DNA of 64,000 nt from Flavobacteriaceae bacterium (GCA_021739635.1 JAIPBH010000009.1:124001-188000), one strand, 5' to 3'; shown: positions 43,075 through 53,867, counted from the stretch's first letter. The notes: generated from the sequence alone by a model not told the origin. A program made the numbers and translations.

Positions 43075-44694
43075 CTATGTTAATTTTTTGTAGAATTCTA
43101 AAAGATTTGCGGTTGAAGAATCATGATTATTAATTGTGGTAGATTTAAATTCTTTTAAAATTTTACTGGCTAATTGCTTTCCTAATTCCACTCCAAACTG
43201 GTCATAACTAAAAATATTCCAAATAATGCCTTGAACAAATATTTTATGTTCATACATAGCAATAAGTTTTCCTAAACTTTCAGGAGTTAGTTTGTTAATA
43301 AATATGGTATTGGTAGGTTTATTACCTGCAAAAACTTTAAAAGGCACTAAAGTTTCATTAGCTCCTTCAGCTATGACTTCTTCTTTGGTTTTCCCATTTA
43401 ATAATGCTTCGGTTTGCGCAAAAAAATTGGACATTAATTTATCTTGATGGTCTTGATTGCCGTGAAGTGACTTAACAAATCCAATAAAATCTGCAGGTAT
43501 TAATTTGGTGCCTTGATGAATCAATTGAAAAAATGCGTGTTGTGAATTGGTTCCTGGTTCTCCCCAAATAATGGTTCCGGTTTGGTAATCTATGGCGTTG
43601 CCGTTTCTATCAACACTTTTACCATTACTTTCCATAATACCTTGTTGCAAATAGGTTGCAAACTGACTTAAATATTGTGAATAAGGTATTACAGCTTCAC
43701 TTTCAGCATTAAAAAAGTTGTTGTACCATACACTTATTAAGGCTAGAATAACAGGGATATTACTTTTAAAATCTTCATTCTTAAAATGGGTATCCATTTT
43801 ATGAGCGCCTTGAAGCAGCCTATCAAAATTTGGGTAACCAACCGCTAAACTTATTGATAACCCAACCGCACTCCAAAGTGAAAAACGACCTCCAACCCAA
43901 TCCCACATTGGAAAAATGTTGTTTTCATCAATTCCAAAAGACTTTACGTGTTGAATATTGGTAGAAACTGCTACAAAATGTTTTGCAATGGCATCTTGAG
44001 AAGCAGATTTTAAAAACCACTCTTTAATGGTGTTTGCATTTGAAAGTGTTTCTTGAGTTGTAAATGTTTTTGAAACTATTACAAAAAGCGTAGTCTCTGG
44101 ATTTAACTTTTTAATGACTTCATTAACATGGTCTCCATCGACATTACTTACAAAATGTGTAGTTAAATGATTTTTATAATACTGTAATGCCTCAACAACC
44201 ATGGCCGGGCCTAAATCTGAACCACCAATACCAATATTTACAATGTCTGTAAAAGTTTTACCTGTAAACCCTTTTCTTTCACCATTAACCACTTCATTTG
44301 TAAAAGTCTCTATTTTTTGTTTAACAGCATAAACTTCGGGCATTACATTAACGCCATCAACCATGAAAGTAGCTGATTTTGGTGCACGTAATGCCGTATG
44401 TAAAACGGCTCTTCCTTCAGTTTGATTGATAATTTCTCCTGAAAACTGTGACTCAATAGCTTCTTTTAACTTAACTTCTTCTGTTAATTGAAGTAAATAT
44501 TTTAATGTCTCTTCAGTAATTCTGTTTTTTGAAAAATCCACATAAAAATCATCCCATTTAATGGTTAATTTATTGGCTCTCTCTTTGTCTTGAGCAAATA
44601 AATCTTTCATGTGCACATTTTGCAATTTATGAAAATGTTCTTGAAGATGCTTCCAAGAATTAGTTTTTGTTGGGTTTATACTAGGGAGTTTCAT
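43075..44694 (-). CDS. pgi: glucose-6-phosphate isomerase
   Basis: 539-residue glycolytic enzyme interconverting glucose 6-phosphate and fructose 6-phosphate. Signatures include [50 protein letters not shown] and [10 protein letters not shown]. The length fits the long bacterial form. The ATG overlaps the stop of the M23 peptidase gene by one base (TAATG), so the two are coupled. Confidence 0.96.
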   Translation of the reverse strand: MKLPSINPTKTNSWKHLQEHFHKLQNVHMKDLFAQDKERANKLTIKWDDFYVDFSKNRITEETLKYLLQLTEEVKLKEAIESQFSGEIINQTEGRAVLHTALRAPKSATFMVDGVNVMPEVYAVKQKIETFTNEVVNGERKGFTGKTFTDIVNIGIGGSDLGPAMVVEALQYYKNHLTTHFVSNVDGDHVNEVIKKLNPETTLFVIVSKTFTTQETLSNANTIKEWFLKSASQDAIAKHFVAVSTNIQHVKSFGIDENNIFPMWDWVGGRFSLWSAVGLSISLAVGYPNFDRLLQGAHKMDTHFKNEDFKSNIPVILALISVWYNNFFNAESEAVIPYSQYLSQFATYLQQGIMESNGKSVDRNGNAIDYQTGTIIWGEPGTNSQHAFFQLIHQGTKLIPADFIGFVKSLHGNQDHQDKLMSNFFAQTEALLNGKTKEEVIAEGANETLVPFKVFAGNKPTNTIFINKLTPESLGKLIAMYEHKIFVQGIIWNIFSYDQFGVELGKQLASKILKEFKSTTINNHDSSTANLLEFYKKLT

Positions 44695-46007
44695 TATTTT
44701 ACTTGTGAAATTAAATTATTCTGAACGGGGTCTTTTTTCTTTTCATCTTTAATTGAAATACTATCTAACTTGGCTTTTATAGGTTTTATAAACTCAAAGT
44801 ATTTTGCTTTAAGATTTTCTGAGATTGGTTCTGCTTCAGGCAACTTTTCTCTAAGAGGATCGACTTGTTTTTTGTTTTTCCAGAAACGATAACACACATG
44901 TGGACCACCTGTATTACCTGTCATTCCAACCCAACCTATTACATCACCTTGCTTAACAAATTGACCAACCTTTACTTTTCGTTTTTGCATGTGGAGATAT
45001 TGTGTCTCATAGGTTCCATTATGTCTTATTTTTACATAATTACCATTGCCTCCTTTATATTGAGATTCTATTACAGTTCCGTTAGCAGTTGCCATAATTG
45101 GTGTTCCAATGGCAGCTGCAAAATCTGTTCCTTTATGAGGCTTCAAAGCAAAGCCATAATAAGCAATTCTTCTGTTTAAATTATATCTTGAAGAGATTCT
45201 ACTGAATTGAACTGGAGCTTTTAAAAAAGCACGTCTTAAATTTTTTGCTTCCTCATTAAAAAAGTCTGTAAATTTTCTAACAGAATCCGTTTCAAATTTA
45301 AAGGCATAAAATGGTTCTTTATTATATTCCATGTAGGCAGCTTTCACGCTTTGAACGCCTGCATAAATAGTATCATCAATATATTTATCGGTATAAATAA
45401 CTTTAAATCTATCTCCTTTTTGAAGTCTGTTAAAATCAATGGTCCAAGCATAAATTTCATCAGCCATTTTATACGCAAGTCGAACACTTAATCCTTGATC
45501 TACGAAAGCATTTGAAATATTGGTTGTAACGACACCTGTAGCAACTCTTTCAACATACTTAATTGGTTTTCTACTAGTATAAGCATGTATTGAATCCTGG
45601 AAATTAACTACTACATACTCTTCAATAGTAGGTTGATAAATAAAACAACTAGGAATTTCTAATGAATCTTTTGAGCACAATAAAGTATATGGTTTCCCAA
45701 CTTGAAGTTTTCTAATATCAAAGGTGTCTTTGGCTTTTTCTGCAATTGTAAATATTTTTGGATAGCCTATTTTGTTTCGTTCTAATATGACTCCAAAACT
45801 ATCTCCTCGACGAATGGTGTCTCTTTTAACAACAAAATCATTTAAATTAAAACCAAATTCATAAATATCTGGCTCAACCACCTCTAGTTCTTCAAATGAC
45901 TCTTCTAAATTTGATTCTTGATTGTTTTTACAAGCGGCTAAGCTTAAGGCTACTAACCAGAGTATTAAACCATTGTTCCCCAATCTTGTAATTCTTTTTC
46001 TGTCCAT
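44694..46007 (-). CDS. M23-type peptidoglycan hydrolase lipoprotein
   Basis: 437 residues from the ATG at 46007, which gives a good lipoprotein signal (LSLAAC). The middle contains LysM/OapA-like segments. The C-terminal third is a LytM/M23 domain: zinc ligands in [10 protein letters not shown] (HxxxD) and the QYLHMQ His are present, but the last motif, usually HxH, reads GPHVCYRFW, so a Cys replaces the third zinc ligand. It probably cuts or regulates peptidoglycan crosslinks. The 5' end overlaps the tryptophan dioxygenase gene by 43 bp. Confidence 0.85.
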   Translation of the reverse strand: MDRKRITRLGNNGLILWLVALSLAACKNNQESNLEESFEELEVVEPDIYEFGFNLNDFVVKRDTIRRGDSFGVILERNKIGYPKIFTIAEKAKDTFDIRKLQVGKPYTLLCSKDSLEIPSCFIYQPTIEEYVVVNFQDSIHAYTSRKPIKYVERVATGVVTTNISNAFVDQGLSVRLAYKMADEIYAWTIDFNRLQKGDRFKVIYTDKYIDDTIYAGVQSVKAAYMEYNKEPFYAFKFETDSVRKFTDFFNEEAKNLRRAFLKAPVQFSRISSRYNLNRRIAYYGFALKPHKGTDFAAAIGTPIMATANGTVIESQYKGGNGNYVKIRHNGTYETQYLHMQKRKVKVGQFVKQGDVIGWVGMTGNTGGPHVCYRFWKNKKQVDPLREKLPEAEPISENLKAKYFEFIKPIKAKLDSISIKDEKKKDPVQNNLISQVK

Positions 46008-46882
46008 AAGTCTGGAAAAAATATTCTTTTTTGATACTTTGGATGCATATATTTTACCCATTCACTTCCTCCTGTTGCTTCAGTGGTTTTACCACCTATA
46101 TTTAAATAATGATTTGCTGTGTTATAATGTGCCATTACCCATTTTATGTTTACCGTATAATCATAATGACGCATGGCTTTTATTAAGTCTTTATTTTCTT
46201 TTTCAACTTGTGGTAGAGACTTAAATTTTGTCCACAAATTGTGTGTGTTATAAAATTGCGTAAATCTAATAAATTCCTCTTTGTATTTCTCTTCAAAAAC
46301 TGTTAATGTGTAACTTTTTTTACCAGTTTTATAATCTTTCCCAGCTGCCTGCCAATATAAATGCTCAAAAGCATTTTCATAAGAAGAATTTCTATCTATT
46401 GTTTCTCTAAATCGTTTATCAATTAAATTAATAAGTTCTGTAGATGCAAATTCAATTTTCCTGTATTGGGCACTTTGAAAACCACTTGCAGGTGTTAAAG
46501 CAGTTCTAAATTTGTTGTACTGTTCAACATGCATTCCATCTTTCATAATACTGAAAGAAGATGTAAGCATGTCAAAATACCTACTTATCCTCATTAATTT
46601 TGAAGAAAACATGACGGCATCAACATTTTCAGTTGTAGCAATTTGCTCAATTTCTCCAAGAATCATTTTGAATAATAACTCATTGATTTGATGATACATA
46701 ATAAACACCATCTCATCTGGTAAGGTTGTACGAGGTAATTGAAGATTTAATAAAGAGTCTGTATGAATATAGTCCCAATAAGTTATAGGTTTACTATACA
46801 ATAAACCTTCTAAATGTACATCTAAATCCTGCCCTATTTTTTGGTATTTCTCTTTAAGTTGATTTGTTGTTTTTGTTTCCAA
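45965..46882 (-). CDS. kynA: tryptophan 2,3-dioxygenase
   Basis: 305-residue heme enzyme that opens the indole ring of tryptophan to N-formylkynurenine, the first step of the kynurenine route. The N-terminal substrate segment TYWDYIHTDSLLNLQ, the DEMVFIMYHQINELLFKMIL helix with the distal His, and TEATGGSEWVKYMHP near the C-terminus identify it. It sits 6 bp after the DUF3108 gene and close to the tyrosine catabolism genes hppD and hmgA. Confidence 0.94.
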   Translation of the reverse strand: METKTTNQLKEKYQKIGQDLDVHLEGLLYSKPITYWDYIHTDSLLNLQLPRTTLPDEMVFIMYHQINELLFKMILGEIEQIATTENVDAVMFSSKLMRISRYFDMLTSSFSIMKDGMHVEQYNKFRTALTPASGFQSAQYRKIEFASTELINLIDKRFRETIDRNSSYENAFEHLYWQAAGKDYKTGKKSYTLTVFEEKYKEEFIRFTQFYNTHNLWTKFKSLPQVEKENKDLIKAMRHYDYTVNIKWVMAHYNTANHYLNIGGKTTEATGGSEWVKYMHPKYQKRIFFPDLWTEKELQDWGTMV

Positions 46883-46888
46883 CAGACA

Positions 46889-47671
46889 TTAATTTTTTAC
46901 AACAATTCTAAATGGATATTTTAATCCTTTAAAAGCTTCAAGATCAGCTCTTAACGAACCCACTCTTAAATCTGCTTTGATGCGCAAAGGTACTTTATTT
47001 TTATCTTTTGATACCCAAAGCGTTAAACTTTCTTCTGCTTTAAAAACACGTCCAGACATAACGTATGGTCTGAATTTTAAAGTTTCAATATCTCCAAAAC
47101 TAGTACTTATGGTTTCTTCTCCAAGGTATTGCAGTTTAAAGCCGTAATTTTCTTCATCAAAAAACATATCTACCCTAACTTCATCACCAACCTTTAACTT
47201 ATCAACATCTAATTTATTTCTTAAATAATAGTATGTTGACACCATATCTTGAATATTTGGTGATGTATCAAATACTTTTTCAGTATTGTTCTTTTTATCA
47301 CTTACATACGCCTTATTATTAAGCTGGTCAAATTTAATTTCTAAATTTTTTGTATGACCTCCTTCGTCTATATCTCTAATAAATTTATATGGCAATAAAG
47401 TTTTTGTATCAAAAAAACTTTCATACCTGTCTTTTACTTTGAAAAACCATTTTATCATACCTGTTGTCCAGCCTTTTCCTGTAACATGATATACGTCTTT
47501 ACCATCAAGTTTTAATTCTTTAACCGAAAGGGTTGCATTTCCTGCTTTTAACCAACCGCTATAACTCATATTGAATTTAAACCACTCTCCATCACCAAAT
47601 GAGGAATTGTTTTGTGCAACGGATAGTTGCATACTAAGTAAGGTAAAAAATATAAGTAGTGTTTTTTTCAT
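46889..47671 (-). CDS. DUF3108-type exported protein
   Basis: 260 residues with a signal peptide (ending ...QLSVAQ) and a beta-rich body (FKFNMSYSGWLKAGNATLSV, YHVTGKGWTTGMIKWFFKVK, YESFFDTKTLLPYKFIRDID) typical of DUF3108. These are periplasmic beta-barrel-like proteins of unknown function. It is 6 bp upstream of the tryptophan dioxygenase gene and likely shares its transcript. Confidence 0.85.
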   Translation of the reverse strand: MKKTLLIFFTLLSMQLSVAQNNSSFGDGEWFKFNMSYSGWLKAGNATLSVKELKLDGKDVYHVTGKGWTTGMIKWFFKVKDRYESFFDTKTLLPYKFIRDIDEGGHTKNLEIKFDQLNNKAYVSDKKNNTEKVFDTSPNIQDMVSTYYYLRNKLDVDKLKVGDEVRVDMFFDEENYGFKLQYLGEETISTSFGDIETLKFRPYVMSGRVFKAEESLTLWVSKDKNKVPLRIKADLRVGSLRADLEAFKGLKYPFRIVVKN

Positions 47672-47760
47672 CTATTTGGGTAATTGTTCATTTATTATAA
47701 TACATATCTGTTGTTTCAATATACAAGAAAATACAATTACTGTTCCAAAAGTATTAAAAC

Positions 47761-47795
47761 AAAAAAACTCCATCAAAAATTAATGATGAAGTTTT
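47761..47795 (-). terminator. Terminator after hppD
   Basis: On the minus strand AAACTTCATCA pairs with TGATGGAGTTT (one G-T pair) and runs into seven T residues. Confidence 0.75.
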
Positions 47796-47818
47796 AGTAT
47801 TTTATTATTAAATAATCG

Positions 47819-48979
47819 TTAAAGTGTGCCTCTGTTGGCTTGTTCTCGTTCAATGGACTCAAAAAGTGCTTTAAAATTACCTGCTCCAAAACCTTTAGCT
47901 CCCATGCGTTGAATGATTTCAAAGAACAATGTTGGGCGATCTTCTACTGGTTTTGTGAAAATTTGTAATAAATAGCCTTCTTCGTCGGCATCGACCATAA
48001 TGGATAATTTTTGAAGTTCGTTCATATCTTCTTTCATCATGCTTTTGTGCTTTCCCAATCTTCTTGGAATGTCATCATAATAGGCTAGTGGTGGTGGTGG
48101 CAAAAATTCAACACCTCTTGCTTTTAGTTGTGAAACCGTTGTAATAATATCATCTGTAGCTACGGCGATGTGTTGTACGCCGGAGTCTTCATAAAAATCT
48201 AAATACTCTTCAATTTGAGATTTCTTTTTGCCTTTTGCTGGTTCGTTAATTGGGAATTTGATGCGCCCGTTGCCGTTGCTCATTACTTTACTCATTAAGG
48301 CAGAATATTCGGTATGAATTTGTTTGTCATCAAACGATAAGAAATTCTCAAAACCCATAACATCTTCATACCATTTTACCCAAGTATTCATTTGTCCCCA
48401 ACCTACATTCCCAACCATATGGTCTATAAACTTAAGGCCAACCGACGTTGGATTATACTCAGATTCCCATTTTTTGAAACCTGGCAAAAAAGTGCCTTGA
48501 TAGTTTTTACGCTCTACAAACATATGAACGGTTTCTCCATAAGTATAAATACCCGCACAAACAACTTCACCGAACTCATCTTTTTCAACAACAGGTTCCA
48601 TGTATGATTTGGCGCCTCGTTTTGTGGTTTCTTTATAAGCACTTCTGGCATCTTCCACCAAAAGAGCTATGACTTTTACACCATCTCCGTGTTTAACTAT
48701 ATGATTATTAATGGGTGATTGACTATTTAAAGGTGTTGTTAATACCAGCTTTATTTTATCTTGAATTAACACATAACTCACAGCGTCTTTTGACCCTGTT
48801 TCTAATCCTTTATAGGCATGAGATTGAAACCCAAATGCTGTTTTATAAAAGTGAGCAGATTGTTTAGCGTTACCCACATAAAATTCTACATAATCGGTCC
48901 CTAAAAGCGGCAAAAAATCTTGAGCGCCTTCAAATATTTTTTCTAAACCGTAGTTTACTGATTTTACTTTTTTACTCAT
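47819..48979 (-). CDS. hppD: 4-hydroxyphenylpyruvate dioxygenase
   Basis: 386-residue non-heme iron enzyme turning 4-hydroxyphenylpyruvate into homogentisate. Iron ligands are in FIDHMVGNV, GVQHIAVATDDI and the C-terminal FFEIIQRMGAKGFG. Two vicinal-oxygen-chelate domains are recognisable. It lies next to hmgA, the next enzyme in tyrosine breakdown, separated by a REP-like element. Confidence 0.95.
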   Translation of the reverse strand: MSKKVKSVNYGLEKIFEGAQDFLPLLGTDYVEFYVGNAKQSAHFYKTAFGFQSHAYKGLETGSKDAVSYVLIQDKIKLVLTTPLNSQSPINNHIVKHGDGVKVIALLVEDARSAYKETTKRGAKSYMEPVVEKDEFGEVVCAGIYTYGETVHMFVERKNYQGTFLPGFKKWESEYNPTSVGLKFIDHMVGNVGWGQMNTWVKWYEDVMGFENFLSFDDKQIHTEYSALMSKVMSNGNGRIKFPINEPAKGKKKSQIEEYLDFYEDSGVQHIAVATDDIITTVSQLKARGVEFLPPPPLAYYDDIPRRLGKHKSMMKEDMNELQKLSIMVDADEEGYLLQIFTKPVEDRPTLFFEIIQRMGAKGFGAGNFKALFESIEREQANRGTL

Positions 48980-48992
48980 TTTAATAATATTT

Positions 48993-49062
48993 TAGCCCTG
49001 ATTGCAGCGGCATCCTTTTTTGATTTTCCTCAAAAAAGATACAGCTAAAAGCAGGAATTAGC
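48993..49062. repeat. REP-like hairpin element between hmgA and hppD
   Basis: A 70-bp unit bounded by TAGCCCTG and GGAATTAGC, with the inner stem ATCCTTTTTTGA/TCAAAAAAGAT and CCTG/CAGG pairs near the base. It resembles dispersed intergenic elements I know from flavobacterial genomes. It may end hmgA transcription or act as a mobile short repeat. Confidence 0.55.
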
Positions 49063-49073
49063 TTCAAATTAAA

Positions 49074-50231
49074 TTATTCTAACCAAGATTTATAATACTC
49101 TTCATCAGCAATTTTCATAGCTTCTTCTGTAATTTGTAACGGTTTAAAGGTGTCAACCATAACCGCAAGTTCATCTGTTTTGGTTTGACCAATACTGCGT
49201 TCTGTAGCACCTGGATGTGGTCCATGTGGAATGCCTGCGGGATGCAAAGAAATATGTCCGGCGGCAATATCATTTCTGCTCATAAAATCGCCATCTACAT
49301 AATATAAAACCTCATCACTATCAATATTGCTATGATTGTAAGGTGCTGGAATGGATTGCGGATGATAGTCGTACAACCTTGGCACAAAACTGCACACCAC
49401 AAAGGCATCTGTTTCAAAGGTTTGATGTACTGGTGGCGGTTGGTGAATGCGTCCTGTTATGGGTTCAAAATCATGGATAGACAACGCGTACGGATAGTTG
49501 TAACCATCATATCCAACCACATCAAATGGATGTGAAGCATACACCATATCAAAAATATCATTCTGCTTTTTAACTTTTATTAAAAAGTCTCCGCTCTCAT
49601 TATAAGTTTCCAATTCTTGAGGCTGCCGAATATCGCGTTCACAAAATGGTGAATGTTCTAAAAGTTGACCAAACCAGTTTCGGTAGCGTTTTGGTGTATA
49701 AATGGGTCTGTGTGACTCTACAATAAAGAGTCTGTTATCTTGAGTATCAAAATCAATTTTATAAATAATCCCTCTTGGAATTAACAGATAATCTCCATAT
49801 TTAAAATCGAGATTTCCTAGATGAGTTCTTAGTTTTCCTGTTCCTTTGTGGATAAAAATTAACTCATCTGCATCTGTATTTTTATAAAAATAATCTTTGG
49901 TTGAATGCTTTGGTGCTGCTAATATGATGGAACAATCACTGTTAGTTAAAACGGTTTTTCTACTTTCTAAATAATCATTCTCCGGTTTGACCTGAAACCC
50001 AAGAAATCTGTAAGATTGCATATGATTTGCTTTAGCTATTTTTGGTGCAACATTGTATTGTCGCTTAATTTCCTTAACTTGAGTTGGACGCTGTTCGTGA
50101 TAACTATTGGTGGACATACCATCAAAACCTATGGTACCAAATAGTTGTTCAGAATACAAACTACCATCTGGCTTTCTGAATTGTGTATGTCTTTTATGTG
50201 GAATGTTTCCTAATTTATGATAAAATGGCAT
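49074..50231 (-). CDS. hmgA: homogentisate 1,2-dioxygenase
   Basis: 385 residues in a cupin fold that opens the ring of homogentisate to maleylacetoacetate. Typical segments are MPFYHKLGNIPHKRHTQFRK, YDGYNYPYALSIHDFEPITG with metal ligands, RIHQPPPVHQTFE and HPAGIPHGPHPG. Length is slightly shorter than proteobacterial HmgA. Upstream of hppD on the same strand; maleylacetoacetate isomerase and fumarylacetoacetase are not in the window. Confidence 0.93.
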   Translation of the reverse strand: MPFYHKLGNIPHKRHTQFRKPDGSLYSEQLFGTIGFDGMSTNSYHEQRPTQVKEIKRQYNVAPKIAKANHMQSYRFLGFQVKPENDYLESRKTVLTNSDCSIILAAPKHSTKDYFYKNTDADELIFIHKGTGKLRTHLGNLDFKYGDYLLIPRGIIYKIDFDTQDNRLFIVESHRPIYTPKRYRNWFGQLLEHSPFCERDIRQPQELETYNESGDFLIKVKKQNDIFDMVYASHPFDVVGYDGYNYPYALSIHDFEPITGRIHQPPPVHQTFETDAFVVCSFVPRLYDYHPQSIPAPYNHSNIDSDEVLYYVDGDFMSRNDIAAGHISLHPAGIPHGPHPGATERSIGQTKTDELAVMVDTFKPLQITEEAMKIADEEYYKSWLE

Positions 50232-50412
50232 TTTTTTAAATTTTAAGATTAGACATTAAAGCTTAAAAATGTAAGTCCTTAAACTTTAAAAAGATACGTA
50301 AAATTATGATAAAAGCCTTCTCATTCAGGATTTCTCTTGATGAGGTAATGTAGAAATTGTATTAAATCTTGCCAAAAAAGGGTCATATGCTAACAAAAAT
50401 CGTAAAAATTTG

Positions 50413-51459
50413 CTAACTAAGAATATCTGTAATTCCTTTTAACCAATCGTTAATATTTGTTTCATTGGTATTAAAAGCTAAACTACCATTTCCGTAAGGT
50501 CTGTACTTTTCAAGTTTAGTGACTTTAAAAAATCCAACCACTGGAATTTGAGCTGCACTTGCTAAATGCATCACACCATTGTCTGGTGCAATAAAAATAC
50601 TTGTATTAGCCAAAAGCGCGCACATTTCTCTTACATCTTTACTGTAAAGCGTTGGTGCTTTAAAATTAATTTTAGAAATATTTTCTATAGGCAATAATTC
50701 AATTACATTATGCTTTGGAAATTCACTTTTTAAACGTTCGTATAAAATTGCCCACCAATCTTCATCATAAATTTTATCTCCTGTTGCATTGGTATAAATA
50801 CAAATGGTTGGATTTTCATTTTTTACTATATCTTTTAAAATTGTCTTTCCCTTTTCTATTTCAGCTTTACTTAATTTAATATTTAATGTTGGAATAGGTT
50901 TATTGTTTTCAGGGTAACCTATTTTATTTAAATAATCTCTTAAATTATAAATTGGATATTTTGATATGTGCTCATAGTCATCAAACTTTTGCTGAATACT
51001 TTCATTTGCTTCTCCAAAAACTTTAAATTTTGCCTTTGTCAATTGTGTAGATAACCTTCCTGATGATGAGTCTTTATCGCCATTAATTACTAAATCATAA
51101 TCATGCTCTTTTAACTTAAACCAGCACTTTATATACTTAAACAACTCACTAAAAGGTTTTTTAGGAAGCTGAATAATTCTGTCTACATTTTCATAATTTT
51201 CAAAAACAACATGTGCTACGCCTCCTTTTACAAAGAGATCAATTTTGCAGCTTGGAAAAGTTTCAATAACTTCTTGAACAAGAGGTGTTAGTAATAATTG
51301 GTTACCAAGTCTGTGGTTTGGTCTTGAAATTAATACTCTTTTAATTTCTGGTTTAACACCTGAATTTAGGTTAGCTTCAGAGTGAGAATTTCCAATGTTT
51401 TTTGTTAACTGATGCATGAATCGCATCCTTAGCTTATTTATTTTTTTAGATACTTTCAT
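50413..51459 (-). CDS. family 9 glycosyltransferase (heptosyltransferase-like)
   Basis: 348 residues with the GT-B fold of ADP-heptose:LPS heptosyltransferases. NHRLGNQLLLTPLVQEVI near the N-terminus and IFIAPDNGVMHLASAAQIPV in the nucleotide-binding half are characteristic; TICIYTNATGDKIYDEDWW lies between them. It probably adds a sugar to the LPS core or another glycan. It has no neighbour of that pathway. An inverted repeat (ATGAAACAT/ATGTTTCAT) lies upstream at 51491-51550. Confidence 0.88.
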   Translation of the reverse strand: MKVSKKINKLRMRFMHQLTKNIGNSHSEANLNSGVKPEIKRVLISRPNHRLGNQLLLTPLVQEVIETFPSCKIDLFVKGGVAHVVFENYENVDRIIQLPKKPFSELFKYIKCWFKLKEHDYDLVINGDKDSSSGRLSTQLTKAKFKVFGEANESIQQKFDDYEHISKYPIYNLRDYLNKIGYPENNKPIPTLNIKLSKAEIEKGKTILKDIVKNENPTICIYTNATGDKIYDEDWWAILYERLKSEFPKHNVIELLPIENISKINFKAPTLYSKDVREMCALLANTSIFIAPDNGVMHLASAAQIPVVGFFKVTKLEKYRPYGNGSLAFNTNETNINDWLKGITDILS

Positions 51460-51490
51460 GTGCCTATAATATTTCTTTTTTATTGACTAC

Positions 51491-51550
51491 ATGAAACATC
51501 CTTAATAAACATAATCCAATATATTTAAAGTTTAAGATTGCATGTTTCAT
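51491..51550. repeat. widely spaced inverted repeat upstream of the glycosyltransferase gene
   Basis: ATGAAACAT (51491-51499) and ATGTTTCAT (51542-51550) are perfect 9-bp inverted copies 42 bp apart. In an AT-rich gap this may be chance; it could also be an operator or a leader structure. Confidence 0.3.
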
Positions 51551-51638
51551 TCTTATAATTATAACTTTTTTACAAAACAAAAGTAAATTATTAGGTGTTT
51601 TTAGCCTAATACTATTTAAAAGGATTGAATTTTATTAG

Positions 51639-53867
51639 CTAAAACCAAAATCCAACATTAAAAAACCAAACACTTTTTCTTTGTTCTGTTGAATAACTGT
51701 ATTTGACTTGTACGGGACCAATAAATGTATCAATGGCATAGCCTAAAGCATAGCCTCTGTAATCTGGTAATGTAAACCATTCTCCTGTTTCAAAAATATT
51801 GTCATCAATATTAGCCCAGTTTCCTTCTAAAGTAATGTAGTTTTTTTTGAAAATTTCATAATCAGCAATTAAGGACGCTTTAACAAAACTATTTCCTACA
51901 AGCGAAATAAAATCATATCCTAAAAAAGGAATAAAATTATTGATTAAATTATTGCCATAACCACCTAAAGCAAAATCTAAAGTTTTTGTTGAATTATCAC
52001 CTATTTTAAAACCTCCACTTGTTTGTAGATTAAATGCCAACTTATCAGAAAAACTAAAGGTGTAACCCATGTCTGCTTTTACTATTGAGAAGTTTTTGAA
52101 AGTGGTATTAAAACTTGAAGCATAAAAATAAGTTTGAATATCACCATTAAAATAAAGGCCTCTTTTTGGAAAATATTTATTGTCGTAAGTATCTAATTTT
52201 AAGTTTCCAAAAGCACTTACATAGTCTGTTTTTTCAAAAATAAACTCATCTGTTGATGAATTTAGGCTAAAGGTTTCTGATTTTATTTCTAAACGTTTGT
52301 GTTCTAACCCAAGACTAAGGGCAAAATCTTTTCTGAATAAGGTTTGTAAATAAATTTGGTTGGTTTGGTCTTGTAACTGTGTATCAGCTTTATTTAATCC
52401 TAAAACATTTTGCTGGTCATTTAATAAAAATTGTGCGTTAATGTTTTTATTAAACTGATTATATCTGGACTTTACTCCAATACTCCAATAGAATCCTTTA
52501 TCTATAAAATATTCAAAGTTATATCTTACATTATCACCTAAAATAATATCTAAAGTTGCTATGTCATTGTTTAAAAACAATCTCTTTTTAGTGAGGTTGA
52601 TAAGTGCTGCGCTTTTATATAATTCATCATAGTGTATTCCTAATTTTAAAAAAGTATTGATTTCAGTTTCGGTTAATTGAGTTATAAGATTGTATTCTTC
52701 CTTATTTTCTGCTTTTTTTAATTCATACTGAAAATAATCAAAATTGTTAGTGGCAATTAAATTATTAACACCTTCATTAAATTTTTTATAGCTTATTTTT
52801 TCGTTTCCTTTAAGTTTTAATTTTCCTAAAATATAAGCTCTTGAGTATTTTTCATTTCCCTTTAAAATAATGGCATTAATATTTATACTATCATGAGTAG
52901 GTTTTTTTATTTGTTCATTGGGCTTTTTTATTTGTTTAGAAACAAGACTATCTAAAGAATTTAAACAAGAAATTGCTGCTTCTGCGCCTTTTGCAATAAT
53001 TTGATCTCCTTCACTAAAAGAAACTACATTAAAGTCTTTAATATTTGGTTTGATATAAATATCGGTTTTTTTAACCTTTGTTTTCATATCATTAATAGTT
53101 CTAAAATTATTTATTTGCATTAATACATCTGGTGCAGATGTCAACTCTTCTCTAGTTGATAACCCATCTTGAACATCTACTCCAATAATAACATCAACCC
53201 CTTTTTCTCTTAATTCATCAATAGGATAATTATTTACAACACCTCCATCAATAAGCATTTCATTGTTAATCATAACAGGCTGAAATAATGATGGCAATGC
53301 CCCGCTTGCCATAACAGCTTGAGCTAATACACCTTTGTCAAGTATAACTTCTTTACCCGTTTCTGCATTTGTAGCAATACAAAAAAACGGAATTGGTAGT
53401 TTACTGAAATCTTCAATATCATTTACGTTTAATGTTAGCTTAGAAATTAATCCATACACGTTTTGCCCTCTTGAAAGTGCTGACGGTAATTTAATTTTAA
53501 ATTTTTCAAAAGGTAAGGTTACTGCATAACGTTCTGAATTAGTTCGTTCGTAAAATGCTTTTGAAGCTCTTGGTAAATCATCATTTATCAACTTATCAAA
53601 ATCTAAAGCTCTAAAAATAGAATCAAGTTCATTTCCTGAATATCCTGATGCATATAAGGACCCTATTATGGCTCCCATACTTGTGCCTGCTACATAATCA
53701 ACCCTTACTCCTAAACTGTCTAATACTTTAAGAACACCTATGTGAGCTAATCCTTTAGCACCGCCGCCACTTAAAACCAATCCTACCTTAACATCATCTT
53801 CTTTTAAGTCTTGAGAAAACCCATGAAAACAAACTAAAAAGGCAAGAAGTATAAAGTGTTGTTTCAT
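51639..53867 (-). CDS. patatin-like phospholipase with C-terminal outer membrane barrel
   Basis: 742 residues: signal peptide (ending ...HGFSQ), a patatin domain with oxyanion motif GGGAKG (34-39), nucleophile GTSMG (S63) and catalytic Asp in DGG (D207), then a POTRA-like linker and a BamA/Omp85-like barrel ending in VWFFNVGFWF. This domain order is that of PlpD-type (type Vd) proteins, in which the barrel carries the lipase to the surface. It overlaps uvrC by one base (TAATG). Confidence 0.92.
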   Translation of the reverse strand: MKQHFILLAFLVCFHGFSQDLKEDDVKVGLVLSGGGAKGLAHIGVLKVLDSLGVRVDYVAGTSMGAIIGSLYASGYSGNELDSIFRALDFDKLINDDLPRASKAFYERTNSERYAVTLPFEKFKIKLPSALSRGQNVYGLISKLTLNVNDIEDFSKLPIPFFCIATNAETGKEVILDKGVLAQAVMASGALPSLFQPVMINNEMLIDGGVVNNYPIDELREKGVDVIIGVDVQDGLSTREELTSAPDVLMQINNFRTINDMKTKVKKTDIYIKPNIKDFNVVSFSEGDQIIAKGAEAAISCLNSLDSLVSKQIKKPNEQIKKPTHDSININAIILKGNEKYSRAYILGKLKLKGNEKISYKKFNEGVNNLIATNNFDYFQYELKKAENKEEYNLITQLTETEINTFLKLGIHYDELYKSAALINLTKKRLFLNNDIATLDIILGDNVRYNFEYFIDKGFYWSIGVKSRYNQFNKNINAQFLLNDQQNVLGLNKADTQLQDQTNQIYLQTLFRKDFALSLGLEHKRLEIKSETFSLNSSTDEFIFEKTDYVSAFGNLKLDTYDNKYFPKRGLYFNGDIQTYFYASSFNTTFKNFSIVKADMGYTFSFSDKLAFNLQTSGGFKIGDNSTKTLDFALGGYGNNLINNFIPFLGYDFISLVGNSFVKASLIADYEIFKKNYITLEGNWANIDDNIFETGEWFTLPDYRGYALGYAIDTFIGPVQVKYSYSTEQRKSVWFFNVGFWF

